Part shown: piece by piece, positions 51,969 through 60,889 of the stretch
Layout: each line of letters starts with the position of its first letter
Position numbering within the stretch: position 1 is the stretch's first letter
DNA from: Glaciecola sp964621345
Lineage (GTDB): Bacteria > Pseudomonadota > Gammaproteobacteria > Enterobacterales > Alteromonadaceae
Assembly (NCBI GenBank): GCA_964621345.1
Contig: CAZUON010000006.1
Span: 1 to 64,000 of the forward strand
Reading direction: 5' to 3'
Length of the DNA: 64,000 bases
Position numbers and translations under genes: made by a program
Notes under the pieces: model-generated
The model's database searches: none
The model's input: the letters and a program-made list of their open reading frames with translations, nothing else
Told to the model about the DNA's origin: nothing

Positions 51969-54566
51969 ATGAAAAATTACCAAAACCTCCTATCGTCATG
52001 GTTAATGGCGACAAAATTTATGCTTGCTACAACATTCGCCATTCTGCTTAGCTTTAACGCCGCTGCTGTAGAGGATGACCTTGAGTATTTACCGGCTAAT
52101 CAAAACTACGACAGTAGCATTCCTAAGCCCTCCGACGTTCTGGGTTACCCAGTAGGCACTTGGCATGTTCGTCACGACCAAATCGTCAATTATATGTATG
52201 CATTGGCAGAGGCCTCAGACCGCGTAAGCTTAAAAGTAACAGGTTATACGCACGAGCAACGACCTTTGTTGTTAATGACAATTACCGCGCCTGATAATAA
52301 AGGCGATGTTGAGCAGATGCGTGAAGCGCATTTAGCGAGGCTAAGTAAAGGCGAAGCAGCCGACGCAAATGATCCTTTGTTTATTTATATGGGTTATAGC
52401 GTGCACGGAAATGAGCCCTCTGGTGCTAATGCCGCATTGTTAGTTGCCTATCATTTAGCGGCTTCCCAAAGCGACGAAGTCACCAACATGTTAGCAGAAA
52501 ACGTGGTACTGCTTGATCCAGTATTAAATCCTGATGGTTTGTCGCGTTTTGCGCAGTGGGCAAACATGCATAAAGGTTATAATTTGGTGACAGACCCTGC
52601 TCACCGCGAACATCGAGAACATTGGCCGTCGGGCAGAACGAATCATTATTGGTTTGATTTAAACCGAGACTGGTTATTGTTGACTCACCCAGAGTCTAAG
52701 GCGCGCATCCATCAGTTTCACCAGTGGCGCCCGCATATTCTCACCGATTTCCATGAAATGGGCACCAACAGCACCTTCTTCTTCCAACCCGGCGTTCCCT
52801 CACGTAAAAACCCGTGGACACCCAACACCAACGTCACACTGACCGGTGCATTGGGCAAATTTCACGCTCAAGCGCTTGATGACAATAAAGAATTATATTT
52901 TACCGAAGAATCTTTTGATGATTTTTATTATGGAAAGGGCTCAACTTACCCTGATGCGCACGGCAGTATCGGTATTCTGTTTGAGCAAGCGAGTAGTCGA
53001 GGACACGCACAAGAGTCAATTAACGGCCTAGTAGAGTTCCCTCGTACCATTCAAAATCAAGTGACTACCTCGCTATCTACATTTAAAGGTGCCATGGCCA
53101 ATAAAGCCGCCATTGCCGCTTATCAAGCCCAATTTTACAAGGACACCCAAAAACTTATCGACGATGATGATCTTCATGGTTATGTAATTAATGGCACAAA
53201 CGATTATGCCCGCTTTGAGCGTATGTTAGCTATTTTACAAGCTCATCAGATTCGCTTCTCACCATTGTCGAGTGATTTGACTTTATTTGATGAAAAATAC
53301 AGTGCAGAAAACAGCATCTACATCCCTTTGGATCAAGCTCAGTATCGTCTTATCCGATCATTGTTTAGTGAGCGCACGAGTTTTGTAGATAATACCTTTT
53401 ATGACGTATCAAACTGGAACATTGGCTTAGCATTCAACTTGCCTTATCAGGCGGTGAAGCAGTCAGACCGTCGTAAAATTAAACTTTCAGATAATGCCTA
53501 CGTTGAACAAAGTATCGATAATAACGCAGAGCTTGATGAAAACGCGTACGCTTACGTGTTTGAGTGGCACAACTCAAAAGCTCCCGCCATGCTTCAACAA
53601 TTGCTCGAAGATGGTGTGCAAGTGCGCGTCGCTGGCGACGGCTTCACCGCCAAAATCAAAAGCGGGGACACCCAAACATTTTCAGCTGGCAGCATAATGA
53701 TTGCGACAGGATTAAAACAACCTGAAAACCTTTTAGATTTGCTGAAGCAGGCGCAAAGCGACTTTGGTATTGCAGTCCACAACATCAGTTCAGGGCTGAC
53801 CCCAACTGGTATTGATTTTGGTAGTCGTCAGTTTGCTCCGGTTGACAAGCCAGATGTGTTATTAGTTGGCGGGATTGGCACTAACCAGTATGAAGTCGGC
53901 GAGATTTGGCATTACTTAGACACTCGTGTGGGTGTCCCAGCAACCTTAGTTGATTTGGTGAACCTTGGAAGCCTGGATTTATCACGTTACAGCCACATTA
54001 TATTTGCTTCTGGGCGCTATAATTCAGTTAGCCAAAAAGCGACAAGTGCGCTAGCGAACTGGGTAAAAAGCGGTGGTGTGTTAATTGGACAAAAATCCGC
54101 TACAGCATGGTTTGCAAAGCAAGGTTGGATAGATAACGAAGTGTTATCGGATGAAACGGTAGATGCGAGTTTTCCTACCGAGGGACTGGAATATAAAGAC
54201 CGACAGGCACTAGCATCGAAAAAGCGTATTGCGGGTGCAAGTTTTATGACAAACATCGATTTGTCGCATCCATTATTTTTTGGGTATGAGCGCGCACAAT
54301 TACCGATGTTTAAGACCAGTAATTTTGTGCTGAAATCGGTAGATGACCCATTTGTCGAAATTGCAAATTACGTCGATAAACCTCTGGCTGCCGGTTATGC
54401 GTCAGATGAAATGGCATCACTCGTGAGTAATAGCACAGCAGTTGTGGTTAAGCCCATCTCCCGTGGTGCGGTGATTGCATTTGTGGACAATATTCACTTT
54501 CGTGGTTACTGGGACGGGACCAACAAGCTCATGGCTAACGCGATTTACATGTCGCCTCTGCTATAA
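51969..54566 (+). CDS. Secreted M14 family zinc carboxypeptidase, large form
   Basis: 865 residues. Signal peptide at about 1-33. M14 domain at about 55-360: zinc ligands His146 and Glu149 in SVHGNEPSG, LLDPVLNPDGLSRF, RTNHYWFDLNRDW, and DFHEMGTNSTFFF. The second half (about 400-865) includes a VLLVGGIGTNQYEVGEIWHYL segment resembling a class I glutamine amidotransferase-like (GATase/ThuA) fold, common in these large M14 proteins. Cuts amino acids from peptide C-termini outside the cytoplasm. Gene sits between nfuA and gntX/comF. Confidence 0.88.
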   Translation: MKNYQNLLSSWLMATKFMLATTFAILLSFNAAAVEDDLEYLPANQNYDSSIPKPSDVLGYPVGTWHVRHDQIVNYMYALAEASDRVSLKVTGYTHEQRPLLLMTITAPDNKGDVEQMREAHLARLSKGEAADANDPLFIYMGYSVHGNEPSGANAALLVAYHLAASQSDEVTNMLAENVVLLDPVLNPDGLSRFAQWANMHKGYNLVTDPAHREHREHWPSGRTNHYWFDLNRDWLLLTHPESKARIHQFHQWRPHILTDFHEMGTNSTFFFQPGVPSRKNPWTPNTNVTLTGALGKFHAQALDDNKELYFTEESFDDFYYGKGSTYPDAHGSIGILFEQASSRGHAQESINGLVEFPRTIQNQVTTSLSTFKGAMANKAAIAAYQAQFYKDTQKLIDDDDLHGYVINGTNDYARFERMLAILQAHQIRFSPLSSDLTLFDEKYSAENSIYIPLDQAQYRLIRSLFSERTSFVDNTFYDVSNWNIGLAFNLPYQAVKQSDRRKIKLSDNAYVEQSIDNNAELDENAYAYVFEWHNSKAPAMLQQLLEDGVQVRVAGDGFTAKIKSGDTQTFSAGSIMIATGLKQPENLLDLLKQAQSDFGIAVHNISSGLTPTGIDFGSRQFAPVDKPDVLLVGGIGTNQYEVGEIWHYLDTRVGVPATLVDLVNLGSLDLSRYSHIIFASGRYNSVSQKATSALANWVKSGGVLIGQKSATAWFAKQGWIDNEVLSDETVDASFPTEGLEYKDRQALASKKRIAGASFMTNIDLSHPLFFGYERAQLPMFKTSNFVLKSVDDPFVEIANYVDKPLAAGYASDEMASLVSNSTAVVVKPISRGAVIAFVDNIHFRGYWDGTNKLMANAIYMSPLL

Positions 54567-54581
54567 CAGTATGGCGTTACT

Positions 54582-55319
54582 TCATAGCGGCGCCTTATAT
54601 TCGTGGGTCGGTGGTGTGATGGCCATCGACCAAACTGATATCGTGATATCAGGATAAGCATCGACAATAGTTTTACATGCGCTATTGACCGTGGCGCCGG
54701 TGGTAATTACATCGTCAATTAGCGCGATATGCTCGAACTTACATGCTTTTGTAATTGCAAAGGCACCCTCAATGTTGTGCAAACGCGCCTCTCTATCTAA
54801 GCTACTTTGCGCTTTAGTATGGCGCTTGCGCGATAGTCCCTCATACATAGGTATATGGCTTATCTGGCTGATACTTTGAGCTAAAAGCCGAGCTTGATTA
54901 TAACCTCGATTGGCATACCTCCACATCGACAGCGGCAATGGCACAATTGCGTCGGGTAGCTCTCCTAACTGCGCTATACGCGGATACACGCTTCTCATAA
55001 AAAAATGTGCAAGTACTTGAGCGGCAATGGGCTGGTTGGCAAACTTCAAACGATTGATCAAAGGCTTTAATATTCCTCTATACTCGCCTATAGCATACAA
55101 ATGCTGATAATATGGCATGACCAAATGCTGCGCGATATTCGGGTTTTGCAACAAATCAAAGCCCGGCACAGGAAAGTGCGGTAATACGGTATCTCGCCCA
55201 CAAATATCGCATACGACTTTTGAGCTTGCTTGTCGGCAGATATAGCAGTTTTTATGGACTTGCAGGAGGGTACTTATTCGCTTTAATAAATTGGGCTCTT
55301 CTATGGCACTCCTTCTCAT
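54582..55319 (-). CDS. ComF family protein (GntX-like)
   Basis: 245 residues from ATG at 55319 (AAGG eight bases ahead). A longer frame starting at 55367 would overlap bioH head-to-head and is not preferred. N-terminal zinc ribbon (Cys25, Cys28, Cys37, Cys40 in CYICRQ and CDICG) and a C-terminal phosphoribosyltransferase-like domain with IALIDDVITTGATV and PLSMWRYANRGYNQARLLAQ. ComF proteins are needed for DNA uptake in competent bacteria; E. coli GntX supports growth on DNA. Divergent from bioH, as gntX is in E. coli. Confidence 0.9.
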   Translation of the reverse strand: MRRSAIEEPNLLKRISTLLQVHKNCYICRQASSKVVCDICGRDTVLPHFPVPGFDLLQNPNIAQHLVMPYYQHLYAIGEYRGILKPLINRLKFANQPIAAQVLAHFFMRSVYPRIAQLGELPDAIVPLPLSMWRYANRGYNQARLLAQSISQISHIPMYEGLSRKRHTKAQSSLDREARLHNIEGAFAITKACKFEHIALIDDVITTGATVNSACKTIVDAYPDITISVWSMAITPPTHEYKAPL

Positions 55320-55349
55320 TTTGCTTACCTTTTTACCTTTGACATATAC

Positions 55350-56216
55350 ATGATCAAGCATATGCAAACAAACGATGATTTACAGCTGGACTGTGGTACA
55401 GAAAAAACAGATTCACAAACACCCCTAGTGGGTGAACAGGCCGACTTAACACTTGTGTTTTTGCATGGGTGGGGTATGAATGGTGCTATCTTCGGAAGTT
55501 TTTGTACCGATCTCAAGCGTCAGCTTGATACAGAGTCTACACAAAGGGTCGGTGTCCTCGTTCTAGATTTGCCAGGTTATGGAAACAACCTCGATGCTCC
55601 TGTAATGACGAGTCGCTTAGACGAATTAGCACAAATGGTAGCGCCGCAACTGCCTACAAATAGCATAGTGCTTGGCTGGTCGTTAGGAGGTTTAGTGGCG
55701 CAGTGGCTTGCAAGTGAGCAATTGACCAATATGGTGGGCCTAATTACGATGTGCTCATCACCTAAGTTTGTCAAAGATGAGCAGTGGCATGGTATTGACG
55801 AACAAGTCTTAGAAAATTTTCAGCAACAACTAACCCAAGATAGCGCCCGCACGTTAAAACGTTTTTTGGCTATTCAAAATCTCGGTCAAGCTAATGCAAA
55901 AACAGAAATACAGCTCATGTTAAAGACCCTACAAACCAGAGCATTGGCAAACGCTTCAACCCTCAAATTAGGGTTGGGGACTCTTCAGCAAAGTGATTTA
56001 AGAGCTCGTATTAACGACATTCGTATACCGACTTTACGCATGTATGGGCGCTTAGACTCCTTGGTACCTCACAAAGCAATAGAGCCGATTTCTGCGCTAC
56101 AAAAAGATGCCGAAACTGTGGTCTATCCTAAAGCCTCTCATGCTCCTTTTATGAGCCACCCTGATGCGGTTATTCGCGATATATTGGCATTCTTAGATAA
56201 ATTTAAAAAAGATTAA
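55350..56216 (+). CDS. bioH: Pimeloyl-ACP methyl ester carboxylesterase
   Basis: 288 residues. Removes the methyl group from pimeloyl-ACP methyl ester to end the pimelate-making stage of biotin synthesis. Alpha/beta hydrolase: LVFLHGWGMNG, nucleophile Ser111 in LGWSLGG, Asp in YGRLDSLVP, His in ASHAPF. About 30 residues longer at the N-terminus than E. coli BioH (256); an ATG at 55362 is an alternative start but the conserved part begins near residue 33. Next to comF/gntX as in E. coli. Confidence 0.9.
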   Translation: MIKHMQTNDDLQLDCGTEKTDSQTPLVGEQADLTLVFLHGWGMNGAIFGSFCTDLKRQLDTESTQRVGVLVLDLPGYGNNLDAPVMTSRLDELAQMVAPQLPTNSIVLGWSLGGLVAQWLASEQLTNMVGLITMCSSPKFVKDEQWHGIDEQVLENFQQQLTQDSARTLKRFLAIQNLGQANAKTEIQLMLKTLQTRALANASTLKLGLGTLQQSDLRARINDIRIPTLRMYGRLDSLVPHKAIEPISALQKDAETVVYPKASHAPFMSHPDAVIRDILAFLDKFKKD

Positions 56217-56218
56217 AG

Positions 56219-56270
56219 TTTGGGTGTCCCCGGCCGATACTTGTCATAGAAATAAATTTTTTGGGTGTCC
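56219..56270 (+). repeat. Direct repeat TTTGGGTGTCC before the FlgC-like gene
   Basis: TTTGGGTGTCC occurs at 56219-56229 and again at 56260-56270, 41 bases apart, in the 59-base spacer after bioH. The second copy ends 5 bases before the ATG at 56276, where a ribosome site would be. The core TGGGTGTCC is over-represented in the whole window. Confidence 0.6.
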
Positions 56271-56275
56271 TCGAG

Positions 56276-56518
56276 ATGGCGATTGATGTGTCGGCGGGTT
56301 TGAATGGTGCGTTTGCCTCTGGTGTACAGGGGTATCGTAATGCGTCTGAAGGTATGGCTCAGGCATCCTCTCAGTTTGCGCAGGCTAATCGTCAAGACAT
56401 TGATGTAAATAATGCTGCGGTAACTATGCTGCAGTCTTCACTTCAGGCCCAAGCGTCAGCAGAGGTGATTCAGCGTAGTGACAGTATGCTTGGTAGCATC
56501 ATCGACGTGTTTGTTTGA
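56276..56518 (+). CDS. Small flagellar-rod-like (FlgC C-terminus-like) protein
   Basis: 80 residues, no signal peptide. MAIDVSAGLNGAFASGVQGYRNASEGM at the start (split over 1-27) and AAVTMLQSSLQAQASAEVIQRSDSMLGSIIDVF at the end have the heptad pattern of the N- and C-terminal helices of flagellar rod proteins such as FlgC, as if the middle had been lost. No flagellar gene is in the window. A resemblance in helix pattern, not a firm family assignment. The ribosome site is covered by the TTTGGGTGTCC repeat. A SprA-like metalloprotease gene follows after 60 bases. Confidence 0.6.
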   Translation: MAIDVSAGLNGAFASGVQGYRNASEGMAQASSQFAQANRQDIDVNNAAVTMLQSSLQAQASAEVIQRSDSMLGSIIDVFV

Positions 56519-56578
56519 TGATGGGGTTAACGGATATGGGTTATGAATGTATGAGTGACATTAAATCGGTGTACGAAT

Positions 56579-57364
56579 ATGCTTATCAATGATTCGGCAT
56601 TACCTAAAGCGTCTTTGCCGAGCCCGACGCTGCCTAACCCTTCGCTAAATGATCCTCAGCTATCTAATTTTCCGCAACCGGTCTCACGTGCAGATTTGCC
56701 GCGCCCTGAAGTTTCAGACAATATTGGGGTGGCACCTACAAATCCTGAACAAAGTAAACCTGTGCCAGAGGATGTGGTGTCCATTGGCAAGGAAAAAGAC
56801 AAGCCCTCTACGTATGAGTCACTTGCCGACATAGCTAAAAAGCAAAAGGCAGATGATAAAAGTTTAGAAGAGCAAGAAAAGGCAGATGCGGCCAAAATTC
56901 AAGAATTAAAAGATAGAGATCAAGAAGTACGCACACATGAACAAGCCCATGCTGCCGTAGGTGGTCAGTATGCAGGTGCACCCTCTTACGAGTTTGAAAC
57001 TGGGCCAGACGGCAATCGTTATGCGGTTGGTGGTGAAGTATCCATTGATGTGAGTGAAGAAAAAGACCCGGAAGATACTGTATCTAAAATGCAGGTGGTT
57101 AGAGCAGCAGCCCTTGCACCGGCTGAGCCTTCTACTCAAGATTATAAAGTCGCTGCTGAAGCTGCGCAAAAAGAGCAAGCTGCTAGAGCTGATATTGCGA
57201 AAAAGTCAGCCACTGGGGGTGAGAGTAGCGCTAAAGATGCTTCAAGTAGCGATGCAAATAGTATCGAAGCAGAGCCTTTTAACATGCAAGCCAACATCAT
57301 GGCTTTACGCCAGTATCAGCTCTCTTCCATGCCTGCTATGAAGGCATTCTCTGCCCAAGCTTAA
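56579..57364 (+). CDS. SprA-related putative metalloprotease
   Basis: 261 residues from ATG at 56579; an earlier in-frame GTG at 56555 is possible. The first 60 residues are Pro/Ser-rich and disordered, a coiled Lys/Glu segment follows (about 80-115), then the conserved block RTHEQAHAAVGGQYAG with His120, Glu121 and His124, and a YEFETGPDGNRYAVGGEVSIDV segment that marks the SprA family (PF12118, called putative metalloprotease CJM1_0395). The HEQAH box suggests zinc binding but activity is unproven. The C-terminus is Ala-rich and low-complexity. Downstream of the FlgC-like gene. Confidence 0.82.
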   Translation: MLINDSALPKASLPSPTLPNPSLNDPQLSNFPQPVSRADLPRPEVSDNIGVAPTNPEQSKPVPEDVVSIGKEKDKPSTYESLADIAKKQKADDKSLEEQEKADAAKIQELKDRDQEVRTHEQAHAAVGGQYAGAPSYEFETGPDGNRYAVGGEVSIDVSEEKDPEDTVSKMQVVRAAALAPAEPSTQDYKVAAEAAQKEQAARADIAKKSATGGESSAKDASSSDANSIEAEPFNMQANIMALRQYQLSSMPAMKAFSAQA

Positions 57365-57443
57365 ACGGCGCTCAAGTTATTGTTTTACACTTCTAATAAT
57401 AGGGAAGCTACAAGCCAACATCTGTTGACTCGCAGTAATTTAT

Positions 57444-59816
57444 CTATTTTTTCGCTTTGGCAAAGGCATCCGCAAAAGCATTTCCCATCGCCGCATTCCC
57501 CATCGACGATTTTCCACCAGACGACTTCCCACCAGAGGAAGCGCCGTTGTGTGCTTTGCCCTTATGATGACCGCGTCCTGCAGGTGCTCCTGATTTTGCG
57601 CTCTTCGAGGCGTTTGAAGTGGATGCTGACCCTTGTTGCTGCGCACTAGGCTCGTCATCTAAGCGCATTGACAAACTAATACGCTTACGCTTTGCATCTA
57701 CTTCCATTACTTTTACTTTAACCACATCACCGGTTTTAACCACTTCACGGGGGTCTTTTATGAACTTGTTGGTAATAGCCGAGATATGCACTAATCCATC
57801 TTGATGGACACCTACATCTACAAATGCACCAAAATTGGCGACATTACTTATCACGCCTTCTAAAATCATACCGACTTCTAAATCGCTGATTGCAGCCACG
57901 CCTTCTTTAAAGGTTGCGGTTTTAAACTCTGGTCGGGGGTCTCTACCCGGCTTTTCTAGCTCATTTACAATGTCGACAATCGTGGGCAAACCAAAGTCAT
58001 CACTAACAAATTCTTGCGGATTGAGTGCGCGTAACACGCTTTGATTGCCAATCATATCGTTAACGGCAATGCCAGATTTTTGTACAATCGTAGCTACTAC
58101 CTGATAAGCCTCAGGATGCACAGAGCTCGAATCAAGCGGGTTATCCCCATTCATCACGCGCAAAAATCCAGCAGCTTGTTCAAAGGCTTTCGGTCCTAAG
58201 CGCTCTACTTCTAGCAAGCGTTTGCGGTTTTTAAAACTACCGTGCGCATCTCTAAATTGCACAATGTTATTTGCGAGAGTTTTATTTAGACCCGATACAT
58301 TCGCAAGTAAAGCAGGCGATGCGGTATTTAAGTCAACGCCCACGGCATTTACACAGTCTTTTATGACATTGTCGAGGGATTGCGCCAACTGGCTTTGATT
58401 AACATCGTGTTGGTATTGACCCACGCCAATTGCCTTTGGCTCAATTTTCACTAATTCTGCAAGCGGGTCTTGTAAGCGCCTTGCAATGGAAACTGCTCCA
58501 CGTAAAGACACATCTAAATCCGGAAGTTCAGAAGAGGCGAGTTCTGACGCAGAATAAACCGAAGCACCGGCTTCGCTGATCATAATCTTTTGTAAGCCGA
58601 GGTCAGGTTCAGCTTGCATCATTTCCATTACGAGCTTGTCGGTTTCGCGGGAGCCTGTGCCGTTTCCAATGCTGATCAAATCGACTTTATGCTGCTTACT
58701 TAATGTTGCCAAAGTGCGTTTTGATTTGTCCCATTGGTTTTGCGGCGCATGAGGAAATATAGTGGTGGTTGCAAGCACTTTGCCAGTAGCATCAACAATG
58801 GCTACTTTAACACCGGTTCGCAAACCCGGATCAAGCCCCATGGTGACCTTTGGCCCTGCCGGTGCAGCCATTAATAAATCTTTTAAGTTGGAAGCAAAAA
58901 CGTCAATCGCTTCTTTTTCTGCTTTCTCGCGTAGAGCGCTGAAAAACTCTGTTTCCAAATGTAGGCTTAGCTTAATCTTCCAAGTCCACTGGATCACCGT
59001 TGCTAGCCATTTGTCGCGACTCGATTGGGTTAAATTTAAACCTAAAACGCGCTTTATAATATCTTCATAAGCTTGGGTTTTGGCAAGTCCCTCTTGGGCA
59101 GGGTCTGGGTCGAGAGTAACTAACAACACGCCTTCATTTCGCCCTCGTAACATGGCTAATGCGCGATGAGAGGGGACTTTGCTGTATTTTTCTGAATAGC
59201 TAAAATAATCGCTAAATTTTTGCCCCTTATCTTTCATTCCCTCAATTACCGCACTACTTACATGGGCTGATTTAAGTAAATGCTGTCGCAGGGCACTAAG
59301 TAACTCTGCATTTTCTGCGAATTGCTCCATAAGAATAAACTTCGCACCGTCTAGGGCTGCTTTAGCGTCGGCGATACCTTTTTCACTATCGACATATTCT
59401 AAAGCCAGGGCGTCAACATTAGCTTGGGTGTCTTCGAGTAAAGTGTGTGCAAGGGGAGCTAAGCCAGCCTCAATCGCAATTTGGCCTTTGGTGCGGCGTC
59501 TTGGTTTGTAGGGCAAATATAAGTCTTCAAGGATGGTTTTACTGTCGGCGGCTTCTATTTTAGAACGTAAAGATTCGTTGAGTTTACCTTGTTCATCAAT
59601 GGATTTTAGAATGACTTTACGACGGTCTTCTAATTCTCGTAAATAGCCAAGGCGCTGTTCTAATGTACGAAGTTGTGCATCGTCTAAACCATTGGTGGCT
59701 TCTTTACGATACCGCGCAATAAAGGGAACAGTCGCGCCCTCATCTAATAATTGAATGGCAGCGGAAATTTGAGAAACACTGGCGCCAATTTCTGTCGCGA
59801 TAGTCTGATTAATCAT
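57444..59816 (-). CDS. tex: Tex family transcription accessory protein
   Basis: 790 residues. Order: N-terminal helical region, a YqgF/RuvX-like RNase H fold (about 330-450, MGLDPGLRTGVKVAIVDA), helix-hairpin-helix domain (about 490-560, DLNTASPALLANVSGL), and an S1 RNA-binding domain (about 650-720, GVISNVANFGAFVDVGVHQDG). The C-terminal tail (about 730-790) is Gly/Ser/Lys-rich with imperfect repeats. Tex binds nucleic acids and acts in transcription. Follows greB on the same strand after 120 bases, as yhgF follows greB in E. coli. Confidence 0.96.
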   Translation of the reverse strand: MINQTIATEIGASVSQISAAIQLLDEGATVPFIARYRKEATNGLDDAQLRTLEQRLGYLRELEDRRKVILKSIDEQGKLNESLRSKIEAADSKTILEDLYLPYKPRRRTKGQIAIEAGLAPLAHTLLEDTQANVDALALEYVDSEKGIADAKAALDGAKFILMEQFAENAELLSALRQHLLKSAHVSSAVIEGMKDKGQKFSDYFSYSEKYSKVPSHRALAMLRGRNEGVLLVTLDPDPAQEGLAKTQAYEDIIKRVLGLNLTQSSRDKWLATVIQWTWKIKLSLHLETEFFSALREKAEKEAIDVFASNLKDLLMAAPAGPKVTMGLDPGLRTGVKVAIVDATGKVLATTTIFPHAPQNQWDKSKRTLATLSKQHKVDLISIGNGTGSRETDKLVMEMMQAEPDLGLQKIMISEAGASVYSASELASSELPDLDVSLRGAVSIARRLQDPLAELVKIEPKAIGVGQYQHDVNQSQLAQSLDNVIKDCVNAVGVDLNTASPALLANVSGLNKTLANNIVQFRDAHGSFKNRKRLLEVERLGPKAFEQAAGFLRVMNGDNPLDSSSVHPEAYQVVATIVQKSGIAVNDMIGNQSVLRALNPQEFVSDDFGLPTIVDIVNELEKPGRDPRPEFKTATFKEGVAAISDLEVGMILEGVISNVANFGAFVDVGVHQDGLVHISAITNKFIKDPREVVKTGDVVKVKVMEVDAKRKRISLSMRLDDEPSAQQQGSASTSNASKSAKSGAPAGRGHHKGKAHNGASSGGKSSGGKSSMGNAAMGNAFADAFAKAKK

Positions 59817-59936
59817 GAATGAATTGAGTCTCTTAAAAGTGTTGTTTAAGTGAGTAGGAAATACGTCTTGTGTGCTAAGAGCACAGACTTATAAATATAG
59901 GCGAAGTATAACTGGCATAGATGCCCGATGCGACCG

Positions 59937-60410
59937 TTAAATATGATAAGAAATAGATTCGATATACCAAGTAAAATGGCCTGTTTCGGTTACTACCTCC
60001 ACTTCGTCGCCCACTTCTTTTTTTATCAGCGCTCTGGCCATAGGTGAATCGATGGAAATCGCGTCTTTGCGGCCAAAAATTTCGTCGTAACCCACAATTT
60101 GAAAACGCTTGCGCTCTCCCTCTTCGTTTTCAATTTCAACAAAGGCACCAAAAAAGACTTTTCCTTTTTGCGATGCATGGGGTTCAACGACTTTTAGACG
60201 CTCGAGGGCTTTACGGATATATCTCACTCTGCGGTCAATTTCACGTAGCCGCTTTTTATTGTACTGATAGTCGGCGTTTTCACTACGATCGCCAAGGCTC
60301 GCTGCCCACGTCACTTTTTTTGTGATTTCAGGGCGCTCTTCACGCCACAAAAAATCTAGCTCTTGTGTAAGCTTTGCATAACCTTGCGGTGTGATAAGCG
60401 GTGTTGGCAT
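59937..60410 (-). CDS. greB: Transcription elongation factor GreB
   Basis: 157 residues. Inserts its N-terminal coiled coil (about 1-75, with the acidic tip) into the RNA polymerase channel and stimulates cleavage of backtracked RNA. Key parts: TPLITPQGYAKLTQELDFLWREERPEI (split over 3-29), GDRSENADYQYNKKRLREID, and the FKBP-like C-terminal domain. The length and YQYNKKRLREIDRRVRYI block are GreB rather than GreA. Upstream of tex. Confidence 0.97.
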   Translation of the reverse strand: MPTPLITPQGYAKLTQELDFLWREERPEITKKVTWAASLGDRSENADYQYNKKRLREIDRRVRYIRKALERLKVVEPHASQKGKVFFGAFVEIENEEGERKRFQIVGYDEIFGRKDAISIDSPMARALIKKEVGDEVEVVTETGHFTWYIESISYHI

Positions 60411-60557
60411 AAAAGGGGATCGCTATCGTCTTGATTAATTTAATTGATTAAAAAGCAAACTAAAAATGCGCAAAAAAGGAACCATAAAAGCAAAAAATGG
60501 TCTACATAACTACGGATTTATTTGCATTATATTAGCATGTCCGCACAGGAGGCTTCT

Positions 60558-60803
60558 ATGTCGGCAACTAAAAACTCTTTAAATAAAGGCAAACAGTCTT
60601 GGTTTAACTTTGCTTTGGTATTTTTAGCTATTAATTGCATCATTGTGAGCGCATTGACTTTTTTACTCACGATAATGGCGGTACTTAGCAACCACTACGA
60701 CAAGTGGTTTCCTGTTGCTATTATATTAAGTGCTGTGCTGTTTTTAGGTGGTCGCTGGATATTACGTGTTCAGCGGCGTAAACAAAAAAGCAGCGACGTT
60801 TAA
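60558..60803 (+). CDS. Small two-helix membrane protein, unknown
   Basis: 81 residues from ATG at 60558, chosen because AGGAGG lies five bases ahead; ATGs or TTG further upstream lack this. Two membrane helices (about 15-40 and 50-67), a Lys/Arg-rich tail (RVQRRKQKSSDV). No family recognised. Divergent from greB and convergent with fkpA; their shared hairpin at 60837 lies after it. Confidence 0.6.
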   Translation: MSATKNSLNKGKQSWFNFALVFLAINCIIVSALTFLLTIMAVLSNHYDKWFPVAIILSAVLFLGGRWILRVQRRKQKSSDV

Positions 60804-60830
60804 AAATAAACAGTCTCGTTAACAAAGATA

Positions 60831-60857
60831 TAAAAAAACGCCTCATAATGAGGCGTT
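60831..60857 (-). terminator. Terminator of fkpA
   Basis: AACGCCTCA (60837-60845) and TGAGGCGTT (60849-60857) make a 9-bp stem with a 3-base loop; on the minus strand it is followed by seven T. On the plus strand only TATTTG follows, so it serves the small membrane protein gene less well. Confidence 0.88.
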
Positions 60858-60889
60858 ATTTGTTTCAAGTAAATCTGTCAATTGACGAT

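Noticed and set aside
53494..54256. Several internal and antisense frames in the M14 peptidase gene
   Set aside because: Shadow frames of a long, well-supported gene.
55320..55367. Longer ComF start overlapping bioH
   Set aside because: It would overlap the divergent bioH coding region; ATG at 55319 has its own ribosome site and starts before the zinc ribbon.
57380..57658. Short open frames on both strands at the tex 3' end
   Set aside because: They arise from the Gly/Ser/Lys low-complexity tail of Tex and have no start signals.
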